Assembly (NCBI GenBank): GCA_947629385.1
Contig: CANRDO010000009.1
Span: forward strand, 1-64,000
Direction: 5' to 3'
DNA length: 64,000 nucleotides
Origin: an uncultured Lachnospiraceae bacterium
Lineage (GTDB): Bacteria > Bacillota > Clostridia > Lachnospirales > Lachnospiraceae
In this document: positions 25,657 to 34,952 of the stretch, piece after piece
Layout of the letters: every line of letters begins with the position of its first letter
Numbering within the stretch: position 1 is the first letter of the stretch
Translations under genes and position numbers: made by a program
The notes under the pieces: model-generated
Databases searched by the model: none
Seen by the model: only the letters and a program-made list of their open reading frames with translations
Told to the model about the DNA's origin: nothing

Positions 25657-26675
25657 AGTACCACTCCTTTTTTGCCAGCCTCAATGCCTCCAATCTGGTA
25701 CACCGTATCGCCCGCCGACTCAATCGCCGCAACTGCCGCCGTGACGTCCTCGGGCGCAACCGCGACCACCATACCGATGCCCATATTGTAAGTGTTGTAC
25801 ATCATCTCCTCGGCAATGTCTCCCCGCTGCGCCAGCATGCGGAAAATTGCCGGAACCGGATAGCTGTCCTTCTTGATCACGGCGCGCACACCGTCCGGGA
25901 GCATCCGCGGCACATTCTCATAGAAACCGCCGCCTGTGATGTGGCTGCACGCCTTGACGCGCACACCCGCCTCCTTTACGCTGCGAAGCGCTTTCACATA
26001 GATCCGGGTCGGAGTCAGGAGCGCCTCGCCGAGCGTTGTCCCAAGCTCCTCATAATATTCGTTCAGTGCCTCCCGCTCCATCGGGAACACCTTCCGGACA
26101 AGCGAAAAACCGTTGCTGTGTACACCCGTGGACGCGATTCCCAGAAGTACGTCGCCCGGCTTCAGATCCTTGCCTGTGATCAGGTCCTTCTCGTCCACGA
26201 CGCCGACCGCGAACCCGGCCAGATCGTATTCATCCTCCGGCATCATGCCCGGATGCTCGGCCGTCTCGCCGCCGATCAACGCCGCGCCTGCCTGCACGCA
26301 GCCCTCGGCCACGCCGCTGACGATCGCCGCGATCTTCTCCGGATAATTCTTTCCGCACGCGATATAGTCGAGAAAGAACAGCGGCTCTCCGCCCGCGCAC
26401 GCAATGTCATTCACGCACATCGCCACACAGTCGATGCCGATCGTGTCATGCTTGTCCAGCAGAAACGCCAGCTTTAGCTTCGTCCCAACGCCGTCCGTCC
26501 CGGACACAAGCGTCGGCTTCTCCATATCTTTGAACGCTTCCATCGAGAATGCCCCGGAAAATCCTCCGATGCCTCCGAGCATCTCCGGGCGCATCGTCCG
26601 CCTCACATGCTCCTTCATGAGCTCCACGGACTTATAGCCTGCCTCAATATCTACTCCTGCTTTTTTGTAGTCCAT
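25650..26675 (-). CDS. purM: Phosphoribosylformylglycinamidine cyclo-ligase
   Basis: PurM makes aminoimidazole ribonucleotide from FGAM (fifth step). The 341-residue length is standard. Visible family blocks are the N-terminal [18 protein letters not shown], the ATP-binding [26 protein letters not shown], and [16 protein letters not shown]. The purF, purL and purQ steps are not encoded in this window. It follows purE with an 84-bp gap. Confidence 0.97.
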   Translation of the reverse strand: MDYKKAGVDIEAGYKSVELMKEHVRRTMRPEMLGGIGGFSGAFSMEAFKDMEKPTLVSGTDGVGTKLKLAFLLDKHDTIGIDCVAMCVNDIACAGGEPLFFLDYIACGKNYPEKIAAIVSGVAEGCVQAGAALIGGETAEHPGMMPEDEYDLAGFAVGVVDEKDLITGKDLKPGDVLLGIASTGVHSNGFSLVRKVFPMEREALNEYYEELGTTLGEALLTPTRIYVKALRSVKEAGVRVKACSHITGGGFYENVPRMLPDGVRAVIKKDSYPVPAIFRMLAQRGDIAEEMMYNTYNMGIGMVVAVAPEDVTAAVAAIESAGDTVYQIGGIEAGKKGVVLC

Positions 26676-26759
26676 ACGTTCCTCCCGATTTGCACGTTAT
26701 TTTCTTCCTTGTTCATGAACCGTGTCCGTTTCTGAAAAACCTGCCGTTTTTCGCGGATA

Positions 26760-27269
26760 TCACTTTTGGGAATAATTCTTGTATCCCACCTGCTGCAGCT
26801 TTTCGTCCTTCGCCTCGACCTGCTCCTTCAGCTCTGCGGCGTATGCTTTCAGTTTCGCGAGCAGCTCCGGATCCGAGACAGCCAGAATCTTCGCCGCCAG
26901 AAGACCTGCGTTCGCTCCGCCGTTTATCGCCACGGTAGCAACCGGAATGCCGCTCGGCATCTGCACGATCGAGTACAGAGAATCCCTTCCGCCAAGCGAG
27001 GTCGTATGCATCGGAATCCCGATGACCGGCATCGGAAAGATCGCCGCGCACATGCCCGGCAGATGCGCCGCCATGCCCGCCCCCGCAATGATCACCTTGA
27101 AGCCCTTCTCCTCTGCAGTCTTCGCATACTCGAAGAAAACATCCGGCTCCCGGTGCGCCGAGATGATCCTCATCTCATACTCTATCCCGAACTTCTCCAG
27201 CATATCCGCTGCCTTGCTCATCACAGGCATATCGGAATCGCTGCCCATCACAATGCCTACCTTCGCCAT
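26760..27269 (-). CDS. purE: N5-carboxyaminoimidazole ribonucleotide mutase
   Basis: PurE rearranges N5-CAIR to CAIR in purine synthesis. The 169-residue protein carries the signature GSDSDMPVM at the N terminus, SAHREP and the GRDSLYSIVQMPSGIPVATV block; length is normal for the class I enzyme. GAGGAG lies 9 bases before ATG 27269, so the longer open frame upstream is not used. It is first in the purE-M-N-D cluster and has a good promoter at 27325-27353. No purine riboswitch is recognisable in the short leader. Confidence 0.96.
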   Translation of the reverse strand: MAKVGIVMGSDSDMPVMSKAADMLEKFGIEYEMRIISAHREPDVFFEYAKTAEEKGFKVIIAGAGMAAHLPGMCAAIFPMPVIGIPMHTTSLGGRDSLYSIVQMPSGIPVATVAINGGANAGLLAAKILAVSDPELLAKLKAYAAELKEQVEAKDEKLQQVGYKNYSQK

Positions 27270-27324
27270 CGTATCCGCTCCTCTTCTCTGATGTTTTTTC
27301 AGCCAAAGCAAATGGCTGTTTTAA

Positions 27325-27353
27325 ATTTTACCTAGTAAATTCTGCCTTGTCAA
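27325..27353 (-). promoter_or_regulatory. Promoter of the purE-M-N-D cluster
   Basis: Minus strand: TTGACA (27348-27353), 17 bp, TAAAAT (27325-27330). The leader of about 50 bases includes a small CAGCCA/TGGCTG hairpin followed by A residues. Confidence 0.75.
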
Positions 27354-27360
27354 TGCCGCG

Positions 27361-27411
27361 TTTTGTTATTTACAATAAAAGCCCAGTCTCCATGCATGAC
27401 AGCTGGCAAGT
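27361..27411. repeat. Short dispersed repeat, copy 1
   Basis: On the minus strand this reads through GCATGGAGACTGGGCTTTTA to GTAAATAACAAA. A copy with about 80 percent identity over 50 bp is at 61383-61433 on the opposite strand. It lies just past the stop codon of the aminopeptidase gene. Confidence 0.7.
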
Positions 27412-27416
27412 TTAAG

Positions 27417-29498
27417 TCAAATCTCCTCAAACGGCTCGTTGAGCGCCTCCGTCCCCGGCAGCACAAAGCGCCCGTCCCTAAGCAGCGGGATCCGCCTGCC
27501 GTCCGCGCAAACCACCTCGATATGCCCGATCTCCTCATACGGAATCGTGATATCGGTATGGCAGCCGAAGTACGCCTTCGACGGATCCTCCTTTCGCAGC
27601 AGCGAGACCTCGTTGTCCCGGGCAATGATCTGCTTGCCGTCCGGATTGTACGTCGGCGTGTCCTCATCCCAGCTGTAACAGGTATCGCCAAGCGCAAAGT
27701 GCGGCCCCATCTTCTCTGCAATCAGAATCGGCAGTTTGTCCGCGATCTGATATTTCTCCGCCATCACGTAGGCCGTCGTGTTTGTCCCGATTGCGAACTC
27801 TCCCATCGGCAGCGTCTCGTGGTGAAACAGCACATTTTCTTTAAAATAATTGCGGTTCTCTTCCGGAGACGCAAAATTGGCACAGCTGTAATCCTTCACC
27901 ATGCCATCCTTGAACTTCACTTCGAGATCCAGATATTTCAGCTCGTTCAAATAGACCTGCTTCACATGCAGAACCCCATTCGTTCCGGCGAGCCTCGGAG
28001 ATGTGAAAACCTCCCCCACCGGAATGTTCACATCGGCCACACAGTTCTCGAACAGCGTTTCCTTCTTTGGGTCGGACAGTGTCGTCAACGCCACCATAAG
28101 ATCGGTGCGGTTGCCGTCCCTGCCCTTGATATGAACGGCCTCGCCCTGGTCGAGCGCGTCGATCAGTGTCTGCTGAATTCTCTGGTACAGCTTGTAGTCC
28201 AACATATTGATACGCACCGTCTCGCGGAAGATCTCCTCATAGTTCGGACCGATCTCCGGGAGCGGAAACGCGATGATCGTGAAGCTGCGCTCCGTTTCCG
28301 GAATATACTGATTGGAGAGCTGTGCCAGTTCATTTTGCATCCAGGTCATGAGCTTCTGCTGCTTCTCGGACAGCTGATACGCCTCCGGCTTCGCTTCCGG
28401 GACGAAGGGCGTCTCGCCGAACACCTCGAGAACCGCAGGACCCGCGTGCTCTCGCGCAAGCTCCCTGTTTGCCTCATAGACATTGCGCAGCACGCCAAGC
28501 TTCCGCTCAAGAAAGCGCTTGTCCAGGTAGATCGCATTGTCCGCCCTGTGATCGTAGTCGTACTGCAGATTGGCCGCTGCCCCGGTATAGCCGATACGTC
28601 TGTTGCGCGATTTGTTCACTGTACTCACCGCCGCGCGGTAGATGACCGGCTTAAGCCCCATTTTTTCAAAATTCCTGATCGCCGCACGGATCATGCGCTC
28701 AAAGCCGAGATGGTAGTGGATATTGACCGTCTTCTTGATCGAGAGATCCTTGCCTGTCACAACAAAGCCGATCCGATATCCTTCGGTGAACGTGCTCGCC
28801 ATCGCCTCGATCTCTTGCTCGGAGAGGCGGTTCAGATACTCCGCGGTCTTCCGCTCATTCTCCGACACATACTCCCCGTAACGGTACAGATAACGCAAAT
28901 CACTCAGATCGGAATCCATAATGATCCGCGTCGCGAAATCGAATCCCGGATCGATCGCAGAGCGTGTCCGGTGCGCCGCGAACAGCTCACTGTAATCACT
29001 GACAAACCAATACACGATCTGCTGAATATCCTTATAAGCCGGCAATTCTTTCTGCTCAAAACAGTTGTAGATCTCGATAAAGAGCTCCAGGAGGACGACA
29101 ATCTCCTCCGTCCTCTGCTCAAACGCGTACACGATGATCCCTCTCAGCTCCGTGTAGAGAAAGCTCAAGATCCGCCCGTGCGTCTCACCCAGCGTTTCGA
29201 CCGCATAAGCCGGGTTCGCATAGCTCATGCCATACTGCTCCGGCAGAATATCATAGTACAGCGCGTTGTTCAGCTGCTCCCATTGCCGCAGCGTATAATC
29301 TTGCACAGCACCGGAATCCAGACAGTTTTTCAGATCCTCCATCTGCACAAGAAATCGCGCCGTCTTCTGGAAAAAATCGCAAAAAGGAGCGGGAACCGTC
29401 TCCTCCGAACAGATCTCATGAATCCTCCCCGACGCGAGACTGTACCGCTCCTGCAAATTCATCTCGTTCAAATTATCTCGTTCCATATTGTTCTCCAT
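27417..29498 (-). CDS. M29-family aminopeptidase with N-terminal extension
   Basis: The C-terminal half (about residues 340-690) matches the M29 metallo-aminopeptidases (AmpS/AmpT/PepS): GRDGNRTDLMVAL, NIPVGEVFTSP, ALGDTCYSWDED, NPDGKQIIARDNE and FGCHTDITIP supply the expected Glu, His and Asp metal ligands. At 693 residues it is far longer than the usual 370-410. The N-terminal 300 residues are mostly helical, without a family I recognise. Start ATG 29498 has GGAGGG 8 bases before it; ATG 29486 is an alternative. Cytoplasmic peptide breakdown is the likely role. Confidence 0.88.
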   Translation of the reverse strand: MENNMERDNLNEMNLQERYSLASGRIHEICSEETVPAPFCDFFQKTARFLVQMEDLKNCLDSGAVQDYTLRQWEQLNNALYYDILPEQYGMSYANPAYAVETLGETHGRILSFLYTELRGIIVYAFEQRTEEIVVLLELFIEIYNCFEQKELPAYKDIQQIVYWFVSDYSELFAAHRTRSAIDPGFDFATRIIMDSDLSDLRYLYRYGEYVSENERKTAEYLNRLSEQEIEAMASTFTEGYRIGFVVTGKDLSIKKTVNIHYHLGFERMIRAAIRNFEKMGLKPVIYRAAVSTVNKSRNRRIGYTGAAANLQYDYDHRADNAIYLDKRFLERKLGVLRNVYEANRELAREHAGPAVLEVFGETPFVPEAKPEAYQLSEKQQKLMTWMQNELAQLSNQYIPETERSFTIIAFPLPEIGPNYEEIFRETVRINMLDYKLYQRIQQTLIDALDQGEAVHIKGRDGNRTDLMVALTTLSDPKKETLFENCVADVNIPVGEVFTSPRLAGTNGVLHVKQVYLNELKYLDLEVKFKDGMVKDYSCANFASPEENRNYFKENVLFHHETLPMGEFAIGTNTTAYVMAEKYQIADKLPILIAEKMGPHFALGDTCYSWDEDTPTYNPDGKQIIARDNEVSLLRKEDPSKAYFGCHTDITIPYEEIGHIEVVCADGRRIPLLRDGRFVLPGTEALNEPFEEI

Positions 29499-29539
29499 TC
29501 TACCGCCCTCCGTCGACGGCGCAAATAGTACTCCCCGCC

Positions 29540-29863
29540 TCAGGCAAGCCCGAGACAGACGATAAAAAACCATCCGACAAGGGAAATCATTCCTGTGATC
29601 GTCCCGAATTTGCTGCAAAAATACGAACGACAGTCATCCTTGAAGCCGATAAAGCCATAGCGCAAGCCACAGCATGCCATCACGATCCCGGTGAAGCCCA
29701 TCGCGCCAATCCATACATTTGCCCTGCCCTTCAGCAGAAAAGAAACGAAGAGCAGCCCGATCAGCAGGATCGCCGAAATAAGGCTGAGCACCGCAGACGC
29801 GATCCCGTTCGCCGAATATTTTTTCTCTGCAAAGGAATAAACCTGTCGCTGTTTTCTCGCCAT
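29540..29863 (-). CDS. Small membrane protein (107 residues), possibly DUF6142-like
   Basis: A basic N terminus (MARKQRQVYSFAEKKYSANG) is followed by three hydrophobic segments (about residues 22-42, 50-68 and 86-106) and no catalytic motif. The length and layout resemble the DUF6142 proteins of Lachnospiraceae; I am not certain of that match. Its ATG directly follows the stop codon of the VanZ-family gene, so both belong to one transcript. Confidence 0.7.
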   Translation of the reverse strand: MARKQRQVYSFAEKKYSANGIASAVLSLISAILLIGLLFVSFLLKGRANVWIGAMGFTGIVMACCGLRYGFIGFKDDCRSYFCSKFGTITGMISLVGWFFIVCLGLA

Positions 29864-30352
29864 CTATCTTTCTCCCTTATCTCTCCCTGCGGCCACACGA
29901 GCGCCCCTGTATAACCGTTCCGCTGTCCTGTAGACCAAATAGCCGAGCAGTCCGCCGGCTGTGTTCAAAATCACGTCGTCCACATCACAGCAGCCTACAC
30001 GAAACAGAAGCTGCGACACTTCGATCAGCACGCTGACCTCCATGCACAGCAGTCCCGTCTTCCATGCCCTGCGCACGCTCCGCGACAGCAGCGGGACAAG
30101 CGCCCCAAACGGAATAAATCCGGCAATATTGCCGACGATGTTCAACATTACTGAACGTGTTCCCAACAGTCTGCGGTAGAGCAGGTAGCGCCGAATTTCG
30201 CGAAACGGAAGCAGATTGTAATCATAGGCCGCGCCTGCCAGGCCTCTGCCATAGCCCTCAGCAAAGAACAAAAAATAGACCAGTCCTGTCAGATACAACA
30301 GAAGCAGGCAGAATCCCGACAACCGGATCCCTCTGCGAACAGCCGCCTCCAT
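29864..30352 (-). CDS. VanZ-family membrane protein
   Basis: The 162-residue protein has about four membrane segments and the VanZ-like pattern NLLPFREI, NIVGNIAGFIPFG, SVLIEVSQL and CDVDDVILNTAGGLLGY, which carries the conserved acidic residues of the family. VanZ homologues affect sensitivity to glycopeptides or membrane-active agents in some bacteria; the role here is not known. Its ATG shares a base with the TGA of the upstream 50-residue gene (TGATG), indicating coupling. Confidence 0.88.
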   Translation of the reverse strand: MEAAVRRGIRLSGFCLLLLYLTGLVYFLFFAEGYGRGLAGAAYDYNLLPFREIRRYLLYRRLLGTRSVMLNIVGNIAGFIPFGALVPLLSRSVRRAWKTGLLCMEVSVLIEVSQLLFRVGCCDVDDVILNTAGGLLGYLVYRTAERLYRGARVAAGRDKGER

Positions 30353-30504
30353 CAGAAAATGATATCTTTCCTGCTCTTCAGAAGCCGGCCGCCGCTGACC
30401 AGCAAAAGGACGCCCCAGGTAATCGCCGACACAAGAACCGTGATACCGAGCACCAGGTTCATGATTCCCGCCACGGATACTGCCTTGTACATTTTTTCTT
30501 CCAT
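30352..30504 (-). CDS. Small hydrophobic protein (50 residues)
   Basis: A short protein with two hydrophobic stretches (VAGIMNLVLGITVLVSAI and TWGVLLLVSGG) and a basic tail. AGGAGG lies 8 bases before ATG 30504, a convincing start, and the stop codon is coupled to the VanZ-family start. It follows pyrE by 22 bp and so lies at the end of the pyrimidine transcript. Function is unknown. Confidence 0.65.
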   Translation of the reverse strand: MEEKMYKAVSVAGIMNLVLGITVLVSAITWGVLLLVSGGRLLKSRKDIIF

Positions 30505-30526
30505 GATGATATCCTCCTGAAATGTG

Positions 30527-31198
30527 TTATGCGCCGTATTGCTCATAGTATGCGTCAATTGCAGATTTTATTGCATCGTCGATCACAATTCTTCCCTTGT
30601 ATTCTCTTCCATATAAATGCTCCACAACCTCCGCCATCGTGACGATCGCCGTCGTCTTCATCCCGTATGTTTCCGCGATCTCCTGCAGCGCGCTCTTCGT
30701 CCCCTGGCCGCGTTCCATGCGGTCCACCGACACCACCAGACCAAGCACCTCGACGTCTCCCTGCGCCTTGATGATCGGCATTGTCTCCGCGATCGATGTC
30801 CCCGCCGTCGTGACGTCCTCGATGATAACGACTCTGTCGCCGTCCGTGATCGGGCTTCCCAGAAGGATTCCCTTGTCGCCGTGGTCCTTGACCTCCTTGC
30901 GATTCGAGCAATAGCGGATGTCCCTGTCATAGAGCTCACTGATCGCCGTCGTCGCCGCGACCGTGAGCGGGATGCCCTTGTACGCCGGACCAAACAGCAC
31001 GTCAAAGTCCAGTCCGAACTTCTCATTGATCGCCTGCGCATAGTAACCGCCGAGCCTGCGAAGCTGCGCTCCCGTGCGGTAGAAGCCGGCGTTTACGAAA
31101 AACGGCGTCTTCCGCCCGCTTTTCGTCACAAAGTCTCCGAATTTCAGAACCTCGCAATCCACCATAAACTCGATAAAATCCTTCTTGTACTGTTCCAT
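30527..31198 (-). CDS. pyrE: Orotate phosphoribosyltransferase
   Basis: PyrE attaches orotate to PRPP to make OMP. The 223-residue protein carries the PRPP-binding motif VVIIEDVTTAGTS, the KSGRKTPFFVNAGF block near the N terminus and FGPAYKGIPL. It is the last pyr gene of the pyrF-pyrK-pyrD-pyrE cluster, 100 bp downstream of pyrD. Confidence 0.97.
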   Translation of the reverse strand: MEQYKKDFIEFMVDCEVLKFGDFVTKSGRKTPFFVNAGFYRTGAQLRRLGGYYAQAINEKFGLDFDVLFGPAYKGIPLTVAATTAISELYDRDIRYCSNRKEVKDHGDKGILLGSPITDGDRVVIIEDVTTAGTSIAETMPIIKAQGDVEVLGLVVSVDRMERGQGTKSALQEIAETYGMKTTAIVTMAEVVEHLYGREYKGRIVIDDAIKSAIDAYYEQYGA

Positions 31199-31297
31199 AT
31201 GCTGCCAATCTCCTTATTATGTGCGTTTTTCCGATCTTTATCCATCTGATTTCTGATTCAGTATACCATTAAACCCATTTTCGATAAAGCAGTTTTT

Positions 31298-32206
31298 TCA
31301 CGACACCGCCCCGATCAACTCGCGGATGTCATCCACCTTCTGTCTCTCCATATAGTCCGCGATACCGTCAATGATCTCAAGTGTGGCCGTCGGATTGCGG
31401 AAATTTGCTGTGCCGACCGCGACCGCTGCAGCTCCCGCAAGGATAAACTCCAGCGCGTCCTCCGCCGTCGCGATCCCGCCCATACCGATGATCGGCACCG
31501 ACACCGCCTGCGCCGTCTGCCAGACCATGCGCACCGCAATCGGATGGATCGCCGGGCCGGACACCCCGCCGGTCTTGTTGGCTAAGGCAAACGTGCGCCG
31601 ATTCACATCAATCTTCATGCCGGTCAGCGTGTTGATCATGGAAATCGCGTCCGCGCCGCCCGCTTCCGCCGCCCGCGCGATCTCCGTGATGTCCGTGACA
31701 TTCGGGCTCAGCTTCATGATCACCGGCTGCTTCGCGTGCCGTTTGATCTCGCGCGTGATGCTCTCCACCGCCTTCGGATCCTGTCCGAACGAGATGCCGC
31801 CGCACTTGACATTCGGACAGGAGATATTGATCTCCAAAAGTCCGACCGCCGACTCTTCACCGAGCCGCTCGACCACCTCGCAGTAGTCCTCCGTTGTCCT
31901 CCCGCAGACGTTCACAATCACAGTCGTGTCGTACTGTGCCAGAAACGGCAGATCGCGCGCGCAAAACGTGTCAATTCCCGGATTTTGCAGGCCGATCGCA
32001 TTCATCATGCCGCCGCGTATCTCCGCGACGCGCGGCGTCGAATTGCCGGGCCAGGGCACGTTCGCAACGCCCTTCGTCACCACGGCGCCCAGCCGCGAAA
32101 GATCCACAAACTCACTGTATTCCATCCCCGAGCCGAAGGTCCCGGAAGCTGTCATGACAGGATTTTTCAGTTCTACGCCCGCGATACTTACTTTTGTATT
32201 GTGCAT
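31298..32206 (-). CDS. pyrD: Dihydroorotate dehydrogenase, class 1B catalytic subunit
   Basis: This enzyme oxidises dihydroorotate to orotate, with electrons passed through PyrK to NAD. The 302-residue flavoprotein shows NPVMTASGTFGSG, the active-site loop NISCPNVKCGG with Cys as catalytic base, PVIMKLSPNVTDI, and GMGGIATAEDALEF for FMN phosphate binding. Pairing with pyrK immediately upstream confirms class 1B. Confidence 0.97.
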   Translation of the reverse strand: MHNTKVSIAGVELKNPVMTASGTFGSGMEYSEFVDLSRLGAVVTKGVANVPWPGNSTPRVAEIRGGMMNAIGLQNPGIDTFCARDLPFLAQYDTTVIVNVCGRTTEDYCEVVERLGEESAVGLLEINISCPNVKCGGISFGQDPKAVESITREIKRHAKQPVIMKLSPNVTDITEIARAAEAGGADAISMINTLTGMKIDVNRRTFALANKTGGVSGPAIHPIAVRMVWQTAQAVSVPIIGMGGIATAEDALEFILAGAAAVAVGTANFRNPTATLEIIDGIADYMERQKVDDIRELIGAVS

Positions 32207-32290
32207 AGTCGATTCCTCTCCACATTATACCTCGTATCTCAGTACCATTCGCCCGACCGTGTGCACGGTCGCCGCCAGGGCAAACCTTTC

Positions 32291-33070
32291 TCAGATCTCC
32301 ACATCCTCGGCCCGGAACACCGGCCCCTCCTTGCAGATCCGCTTGTTGCGCACCTGGGAATGCTCATCCACTTCCTTCGATTGGCAGACACAAGCCAGAC
32401 ATGCGCCGATCCCGCAGGCCATCCGCTCCTCCAGAGAAATCCAGCACTCGATCCCCTGCTCCTGCGCGTAAGCCTTGACCGCGCGCAGCATCGGCATCGG
32501 ACCGCAGGCATAAATCACATCCGCGCTCAGCTGATTCTCACGGATACAGTCGAGCACGTTTCCCTTCGTCCCGGCACTCCCGTCCTCGGTCGCAATGTAC
32601 AGTGTCCCGCGCGCGGAAAGTTCCTCCGTCAGAAACAGCTCGTCCCGGTATCCCACGACCAGCTGTACCTCGCCCGCGAGCGATTTTGCGAGCTGAACCA
32701 TCGGCGGGATTCCGATGCCGCCGCCGATCAGAAACGCCTTCCTGCCCTGCGGACAGCGCTCCGTCGGAAAGCCGTTCCCGAGCGGGCCAAGGATGTCAAA
32801 GGCTTCTCCTGCCTGCGCGCGGCTGAACTCCTCCGTGCCCTTTCCGGCCACGCGGTACACAATGCGCAGCATTCCCTGCCCCGGATCCGTCTCGCAGATG
32901 CTGATCGGACGCGGCAGCAGCCTGCCCGAGTCGTTGCAGTAGACTGAAATAAACTGGCCCGGCCGCGCTGAACGCGCGATCTCTCCGGCTTCCAGCCACA
33001 TACTGAAAATCCCTGTGGCAATCTGCTCCTGCGAGCGCACAACCGCCTGTTCCCTGTACTTATCCGTCAT
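32291..33070 (-). CDS. pyrK: Dihydroorotate dehydrogenase electron-transfer subunit
   Basis: PyrK carries FAD and a 2Fe-2S cluster and links PyrD to NAD. The 259-residue protein has the FAD-binding RPISI block, the NAD-binding GGIGIPPM motif, and a C-terminal Cys cluster (CGIGACLACVCQ plus a later Cys in KRICKEGPVF). The 84-bp gap to pyrD contains a small hairpin (GACCG/CGGTC) but no T-run, so both genes can be on one transcript. Confidence 0.96.
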   Translation of the reverse strand: MTDKYREQAVVRSQEQIATGIFSMWLEAGEIARSARPGQFISVYCNDSGRLLPRPISICETDPGQGMLRIVYRVAGKGTEEFSRAQAGEAFDILGPLGNGFPTERCPQGRKAFLIGGGIGIPPMVQLAKSLAGEVQLVVGYRDELFLTEELSARGTLYIATEDGSAGTKGNVLDCIRENQLSADVIYACGPMPMLRAVKAYAQEQGIECWISLEERMACGIGACLACVCQSKEVDEHSQVRNKRICKEGPVFRAEDVEI

Positions 33071-33109
33071 CTTTTTCTCCTGTATCTGCTTTAGCTGATT
33101 TTAAATGCG

Positions 33110-34036
33110 TCAACGCGCAGCCAGCGCCCCGTTGATATCCTCGATCATGTCTGCCACCGCCTGCCGGCTCGCGTCCGCAAAATGCTCCGCGCCAAACGCC
33201 GCGTACTTCTCCTGTTTATAGGCTGCGATGATTCCTCGTGAGGAATTCACGATCGCGCCGAGTCCATCCTCGTTAAAATAATGAACCAGGTCCGCGGCCT
33301 TTCCGCCCTGCGCGCCGTAGCCCGGCACCAGAATATAGGATTTCGGCATGATCTTTCGCAGCACCTTCCCCATCTCCGGGTAGGTCGCCCCTACGACCGC
33401 GCCGACATAGCTGTAGGAATCTCCCATGCAGGAATCCGCCCACTCGGCCACCTTCTCACCCACCAGCTCATACAGCGGCCGGCCGTCGACCATTCTGTCC
33501 TGAAATTCCCCGCTCGACGGATTCGAAGTCTTCACCAGAATGAAAATGCCTTTCTTCTCTTCGCGGCAGACGTCGAGAAACGGCTTGATGCCGTCGGTTC
33601 CCAGATAAGGATTAACCGTCGCGAAATCCTCGCCGAACGGCGTAAATGTCTTCTGCCCGATCTGTATCCTCCCGAGATGCGCTGTCGCGTACGCGGCAGA
33701 GGTTGAGCCGATATCGCCGCGCTTCACATCACCGATCACAACCAGCCCTTTCCCTTGGCAGTATTCGACGGTCCGCGCAAACACCTGAAGCCCCGGGATG
33801 CCGAATTGCTCGTACATCGCGATCTGCGGCTTTACCGCCGGGATCAGGTCATATGTCGCGTCCACAATCGCCTTGTTGTACTGCCAGACTGCTTCCGCCG
33901 CGCCCTCCAATGTCTCTCCGCATTCGGCAAATGCTTTTTTTGTAAGATGCTCCGGAATATAGCTCAGCATCGGATCCAGTCCGACCACGACCGGTGCGTT
34001 TGTTCTCTTGATGTTCTCAATCAGTCTGTTTATCAT
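33110..34036 (-). CDS. pyrF: Orotidine 5'-phosphate decarboxylase, type 2
   Basis: PyrF decarboxylates OMP to UMP. The 308-residue length and the catalytic block GDVKRGDIGSTSAAYA identify the type 2 form found in Clostridia; PGYGAQGG and NSSRGIIAAY are the phosphate-binding parts. Two ATGs lie at the start: GGAGG directly abuts the one at 34042 and is 6 bases before the one at 34036, so 34036 is chosen. It is the first pyr gene in the cluster, 43 bp after a glycosyltransferase gene. Confidence 0.96.
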   Translation of the reverse strand: MINRLIENIKRTNAPVVVGLDPMLSYIPEHLTKKAFAECGETLEGAAEAVWQYNKAIVDATYDLIPAVKPQIAMYEQFGIPGLQVFARTVEYCQGKGLVVIGDVKRGDIGSTSAAYATAHLGRIQIGQKTFTPFGEDFATVNPYLGTDGIKPFLDVCREEKKGIFILVKTSNPSSGEFQDRMVDGRPLYELVGEKVAEWADSCMGDSYSYVGAVVGATYPEMGKVLRKIMPKSYILVPGYGAQGGKAADLVHYFNEDGLGAIVNSSRGIIAAYKQEKYAAFGAEHFADASRQAVADMIEDINGALAAR

Positions 34037-34079
34037 ATACATCCTCCATATCTCATTTCCTATTCCGAAAAGACACCTT

Positions 34080-34850
34080 TCAGCGCTTTCCTCCCAGGTA
34101 AGCTCTCGCGTACTTGAGTACTCCGTTTACCGCATATGCGCAAAACAGTCCGGCCGCCGACAATGTGCCAAACCCGGCATAGCGATACGCCCAGTATGTC
34201 ATCCGCGCAGATTTCAGCTTGTCTCCGGATTTGCCCCCGGAGCTGAGCCTGTACTTCAGAAACGGCTCGTTGATCGCCACGGCCTGCCCATATTTTTTCA
34301 GGATTCCCAGCCAGGTAATGTAATCCTCATGGCTGTCCTCATGCTGCATCGGAAATTCACGCGCGACCTCCGTGCGCACAAGAACCGATGAGCAGTTGAT
34401 GCAGTTGTGCAGCAAAAGGGAATGGTAAGTGATCTGCTCTTTCACGCCAATCACTCGTCCGGTAAGCTGTCCATCCGGCGTCACAAGCTCTCTCCCGGTA
34501 GAGCAGAGCACAGCCTTCGTCCGCTCCAGCAAGGCAAGCTGCCTCGCGAGCTTCCCTTCTGCCCACCAGTCGTCCGCGTCCAGAAAGGCTATATATTTTC
34601 CCCGCGCAAGCTCCACGCCGCGGTTCCTGGAAGCTGCCGCCCCAAGGTTCTTCTCATTTTGGACATAGCGCACGCGCCCATCGTCCGCATAGCGCTCCAT
34701 CACGGTGTCCAGAGCATCCGGCGACCGGTCATTCAGCACGATCACCTCGAGAGGCACCTCCTGTGCCAGCGCCGAGTCGATGGCCTGTCCTATTGTTCCC
34801 TCACACCGGTACGCCGGCATGACAACCGATACTGTCACTGCCTCTTCCAT
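34080..34850 (-). CDS. Family 2 glycosyltransferase
   Basis: The 256-residue protein is a GT-A-fold glycosyltransferase: VSVVMPAYRCEGTIGQAI at the N terminus, the NRGVELARGKYIAFLDADDWW block with the metal-binding DAD, and a C-terminal LHNCINCSS segment. There is a weakly hydrophobic stretch near the C terminus (AAGLFCAYAVNGVLKY). Acceptor and donor are unknown; the sugar transferase gene upstream on the same strand suggests a surface polysaccharide. Confidence 0.9.
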   Translation of the reverse strand: MEEAVTVSVVMPAYRCEGTIGQAIDSALAQEVPLEVIVLNDRSPDALDTVMERYADDGRVRYVQNEKNLGAAASRNRGVELARGKYIAFLDADDWWAEGKLARQLALLERTKAVLCSTGRELVTPDGQLTGRVIGVKEQITYHSLLLHNCINCSSVLVRTEVAREFPMQHEDSHEDYITWLGILKKYGQAVAINEPFLKYRLSSGGKSGDKLKSARMTYWAYRYAGFGTLSAAGLFCAYAVNGVLKYARAYLGGKR

Positions 34851-34952
34851 GCTTTCTCCTGTCCACCGCCCCTGACGCGGAGTATTTCTCCATCCGCTCT
34901 GCGCCGCCAGCTCCCGAAATTTTCCGAAATATGTCCTTCTCGCGACCTGTGC

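Noticed and set aside
27270-27416. Purine riboswitch upstream of purE
   Set aside because: The leader is only about 50 bases after the predicted start site and shows no recognisable three-way junction or conserved loop sequences.
27363-29528. A 721-codon open frame on the plus strand opposite the aminopeptidase, and similar long ones opposite uvrA and purD
   Set aside because: They mirror conserved genes with clear motifs on the other strand, have Arg/His/Leu-rich low-quality translations and no ribosome-binding sites; they result from high GC content.
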